Below are positions 60,853-64,000 of a DNA stretch of 64,000 nucleotides, in pieces. The stretch lies in NCBI RefSeq assembly GCF_937616625.2, contig NC_065577.1:27107501-27171500 (forward strand), read 5' to 3'. The number at the start of each line of letters is the position of its first letter. Within the stretch, counting starts at the first letter, position 1. This DNA is from Mercurialis annua (Eukaryota > Streptophyta > Magnoliopsida > Malpighiales > Euphorbiaceae). The translations under genes were made by a program, and so were the position numbers. The notes below the pieces were generated by a model. The model made no database searches. It was not told the DNA's origin and saw nothing but the letters and a program-made list of their open reading frames with translations.

Positions 60853-61565
60853 TCATAGATACTCTTATGAAACAGTTTCTCATTCTCAGTTTGACGATCC
60901 TAACGGTTTAATCCTCTAGTATCCACTGTAGGAACATCGTGTTCCAAAATCAACTCGACCCAACAGTTCACTTTAAAAGATATTTTTGTTCTACTAATTG
61001 AACGATCTTCTAATATCACGTAAAACCAGCGTCATCCATTCGTGGAGACTACCTTCCATCATTAATGTTTTTGGCTATGAGTTGATATAGCATGGTGTCC
61101 TAATCACTTCGCTTAAGGATCGGGACATCTTAGCTCATCGTTCAATCGATTACATCGTATACTATTCACGTACACATACGGTCTTTTGATTGCATCTTCT
61201 TATACACTTCTTCTCTTAGTTTGTAGTTGACGTCCCCGACATCTCGACAAAAAGGGCGTTCACGTTCTAACTCGTCTCTAATCGGATACACGTTACTATC
61301 CGAACACATATACTGCTCTAATTGTGTACTAACTCGTGTAGTCAGTATTAATTACGTATGCTAATGGCATAAATCCTATATTCTCAAAATCATACATATT
61401 CATCCTTCTCATAGTCTTAATCGCAACTTGCTCTTGAGCATTTCACTTATGTTACAGAGTTTTGGTCTAGGTATACTCACATTAAAAGAAAAACTCTTAA
61501 AAACTCTTTCAAATAAAACGACTCATTTAGAAATTTAATTCAAAATTCCATTTAAATCTTAGCAA

Positions 61566-61697
61566 AATTGTGCACTAGGATTATGACGCCTCTCATCCCC
61601 AAAGAGTCCTACTAATGCATGTATTTATGTATGGAGTGATGCAATTCTATCAATGTTGTGGCAATTATCAATGACTATTACGGGTCTAGGCACAATT
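61566..61697 (-). other. Conserved inverted-repeat domain (copy B2), putative structured RNA
   Basis: Arms AATTGTGCACTAG (61566-61578) and CTAGGCACAATT (61686-61697) enclose 132 nt. The middle is about 70 nt shorter than in the other copies, yet both arms are intact. The inner CATCCCCAAAGAGT block is kept. It begins about 505 nt from the primer site. Confidence 0.65.
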
Positions 61698-62201
61698 ATG
61701 CTTTCATAATAGTTTAAACAAACAACTTTAACAAGTTATAAACTTTCAGTTTTGTAAGTTGTCTAGACTTTTATCCTCTGTAACCAGCCCTTCCACTTCA
61801 GTAGTTTCATACTCTCTCCTTATTCATTCGCTTCTTGATGTCTCGATCAACACTTTTGACAGCATTTTTCGCGCTATTTGATGCTAACTACATACGCCTG
61901 ACTATCAATTCATAGCAATATAAACTATTTTCAATACATATGAGACATTACATATCCACGAGGTTCCATCTGGATATGCATGTCGCATACGCATATCCTA
62001 TCAAAAACAAATACACGTATGTATCTCGTAAATATGTGTTCACAAGAAACAAACAAGCATTTTACAACGAACCTATCATACTTATCATAAAGCAAACAAT
62101 GCAAACGACTAGGATCAGACAAAACTCAATTCTATAGCTGCAGTAGTTCCTAGGTAACTTAACCAACAAAACACATATTAGCAGAGGTAACTGGACCAAC
62201 T

Positions 62202-62213
62202 GCTCTGATACCA
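62202..62213 (-). other. Primer binding site (tRNA-Met type), element B
   Basis: GCTCTGATACCA on the plus strand, then CAAT and the LTR edge at 62218. The 45 bp before it (GCAGAGGTAACTGGACCAAC and neighbours) are the same as in B1. Confidence 0.92.
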
Positions 62214-62217
62214 CAAT

Positions 62218-63254
62218 TGTCACGACCCAAATTATTGAGCCGAGACCGGCGCTAGGGAATGGGAATGGTAGCTCCAAAACCCATAGCAAGCCTAAAACTA
62301 CTAAAAAACATTCGCAAATAAAAAACATAATATTATATATAAAACGTTTTTAGAAAACTCTTTTAGATAATACAATTATAGATATTAAAATATTATATCA
62401 GAGTTTATATTCAAAATAAACTGTTTGAAATCAATTAACAAAATTTGTACTGACACCTACTGACTACTGCAGCTCTAGGAACTCAAACTCTGTGCAAGTC
62501 AATCGACTTCTGGCACCACGAAGACGGTTTTTCTGATCCGATTCTGACTACCTGAAAAAAATCAGAGTGAGGGGATCATTATTTTGGGAATACTGAGTGA
62601 GTATGCGAATTACTAATGGTATTATAAAAATATAACATCGCATACTCAAACATATATAACTCAATACATCATATAAGCAAACAGCACAACATTCTCAAGT
62701 AATAAATCCGATCGAAACCCTAATCTTAAACTCTTAACTCGTCTTATTTGTGTCACATCGTAATCATTTCGAATCATCTTAATCAGAGTGGTTCGGTTCC
62801 GAGATAGTTCAACCGAGTTCAACCGCGACCCTGTGGCATTGTCTCGGGATAGTTCAACCGAGTTCAACTCATGCCACTGCTTAATCCCAATTTGTGGGTC
62901 CCGAGATAGTTCGATCGAAATCAACCCACTAGATACGGGTCCCGAGATAGTTCCACCGACTTCAACCTCGTATATATCTTTCACATATCCAATTTTCATA
63001 TTCATATCATATATATTTGTAATTTCAAGGACAATCTAGACACTCTAGACTGACTCAAGTATTGGTGATCACACAGCCTATTGACACCCAATAGGTAGTT
63101 AGTTTCTTCAGATTACATACTAGATTCATACATTCAAGCAATGAATAAAACATCATTCACAAAATCAAATCAATCAAACATATCAATATCTTATACGAGC
63201 AAGTCATATAAATGCGATGTATTTGATAATAGTATTCGTAATATAAGAAATTAT
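62218..63254 (-). mobile_element. Element B 5' LTR, cut at 63254
   Basis: Collinear with 55463-56497. Contains the ATAGTTC/GAGTTCAAC repeats (62798-62968) and the hairpin (63077-63095). It breaks off after GAAATTAT, where the left LTR continues CTTTTATAATAATACG. The promoter part of this 5' LTR is therefore missing from the window, so B could not be expressed from here unless it resumes beyond the next insertion. Confidence 0.85.
63077..63095 (-). other. Conserved LTR hairpin (family B, 5' LTR copy)
   Basis: CCTATTG, ACACC, CAATAGG; identical to 56323-56341 and at the same distance from the LTR 3' end (859 bp). Confidence 0.6.
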
Positions 63255-64000
63255 TGTAATGCCCCAAATATTTTAAAATAATTAAGTCGTGCCACGTGTC
63301 GTAAATTTTCATGAATTGAGTTAAGATGGATTTAATTTAATAATATCAAGAATTTAGAATAACTTTTATTGAGCGGATTAGCGAGATTGAAGGAAAAGGC
63401 TTAGAAAATAAATGTAAAATAAAATATAAATCCCGTGATGGAAATTATTTCGCCAAGGTCCGCGAAATATTTTATAGTAGTTATGGTAAAAGTTTCAAGT
63501 CAATCGGAGATTGTTCAAAATTTGGACGCGGATGCGTTTTGGACTAAATTGTATTTTTTGAAAAGTTCAAGGACCAAAATGTAAATTAGCCAATTAAGCC
63601 TCGAGAATAACAATGAAAAGATCATGGATGGAAAATAATAATTTTGGAATCGTATTATTTATAATACGCACGTAGTTGAGTTAAAGTAAATAAATAATCA
63701 TTAAGTTTTAAAGAGAATTGTTTTAAGTTAAAGAGATGAAGGAATGAAGCATCCAGAAACTCATTTCATCTCCTTTCTCTTTTCATTGTTCAATTTCTTA
63801 CTGTTTGTTGCTCAATCTTCGTTTCTCGTCCATTTCCGACGTTCCATAGCTCGAATTGATCATATTTCGACGGCGAATCACTGTAAGCTTGAAGTTTTAT
63901 CGTTTGGATGGATGCATTTAAAGTTATATCGAGTTAAATTTTAGGACACAGAACGAATTAATCGTTTTAATGGTTTTAGGATTGAATTATAGTGTTTTGA
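63255..64000 (+). mobile_element. Opposite-strand LTR of family B, runs off the window
   Basis: Starts TGTAATGCCCCAAATATTT and continues as a diverged form of LTR B read in the opposite direction: TGCCACGTGTCGTAA, AGTTCAAGGACCAAAATG, a CT-rich stretch near 63765-63800 and GTAAGC at 63883 all have counterparts in the reverse complement of about 57755-57110. Where LTR B has CCAATATATATAAGG this copy has CCAATTAAGCCTCGAG, so the TATA box is lost. It is probably another element nested in element B; its other end lies outside the window. Confidence 0.75.

Larger units (their letters stand above)
57756..62217 (-). mobile_element. Element B interior (4.5 kb), no recognisable gag-pol
   Basis: The plus strand is rich in T and C, so the sense strand is purine-rich. 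The longest frame is 123 codons at 58247-58618 on the plus strand, antisense to the element; the longest sense-strand frames are about 65 codons. I recognise no zinc knuckle, protease, RT, RNase H or integrase motif. The right third (60840-62217) matches B1. A non-autonomous or badly decayed interior is the best description. Confidence 0.7.
55463..63254 (-). mobile_element. Element B: LTR retrotransposon, right LTR interrupted
   Basis: LTR 55463-57755, interior 57756-62217 and the first 1037 bp of a second LTR 62218-63254, all on the minus strand. Both LTRs begin on the plus strand with TGTCACGAC and are collinear as far as the second goes. The element sits inside the A2 interior (left junction AACCA/TGTCACG). 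The right LTR is broken at 63254 by another LTR in the opposite direction, so the target duplication cannot be checked. No gag-pol frame is recognisable. Confidence 0.8.

Overview
The window looks like plant nuclear heterochromatin, probably eudicot. It is AT-rich, and I recognise no protein-coding gene, rRNA gene or intact tRNA gene. About 46 kb is a diverged tandem satellite with a 60-bp unit. The rest is LTR-retrotransposon sequence whose ends are typical of plant Ty3/gypsy elements: a tRNA-Met-type primer binding site (TGGTATCAGAGC), a GGGGAGAA polypurine tract, and LTRs of the form TGTAA..GTGACA. The species cannot be named from this sequence.

Layout. 1-6682: satellite, mostly in one orientation (called +). 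6683-16604: a complete LTR retrotransposon (element A, minus strand, LTRs of about 2.8 kb) inserted in the satellite, with a 4.3-kb interior that has no long reading frame. 16605-49030: satellite again, with large strand switches (17502-27833 inverted), a short non-satellite island at 28676-28926, and a higher-order repeat of roughly 5.2-6 kb in nearly three copies at 33434-49030. 49031-64000: a nest of related LTR elements, made of interior sequence of family B (49031-51516), a short 568-bp LTR (51517-52084), a truncated interior of family A carrying a foldback insertion (52085-55462), a second B element (LTR 55463-57755, interior 57756-62217, LTR 62218-63254), and an opposite-strand LTR of the same family that interrupts it (63255 to the window end).

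No gag or pol domain is recognisable in any interior. The elements therefore look non-autonomous (LARD-like) or decayed, and would depend on proteins supplied by other elements. They nevertheless keep apparent cis-acting parts: primer site, polypurine tract, LTR promoter motifs, and two conserved inverted-repeat structures.

The most interesting signal is in the interiors. All four interior copies (two of family A, two of family B) hold a 130-200 nt domain closed by a 12-13 bp inverted repeat. One base pair in the closing stem changes in a compensatory way between families (C-G to T-A). A strongly conserved block lies just inside one arm. In family B the domain lies about 0.5 kb downstream of the primer binding site. 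This is what a conserved leader RNA structure (packaging, dimerisation or translation control) would look like. A second hairpin with a compensatory pair lies about 780-860 bp from the 3' end of the LTRs in both families. All assignments come from reading the sequence; no alignment or database search was run.
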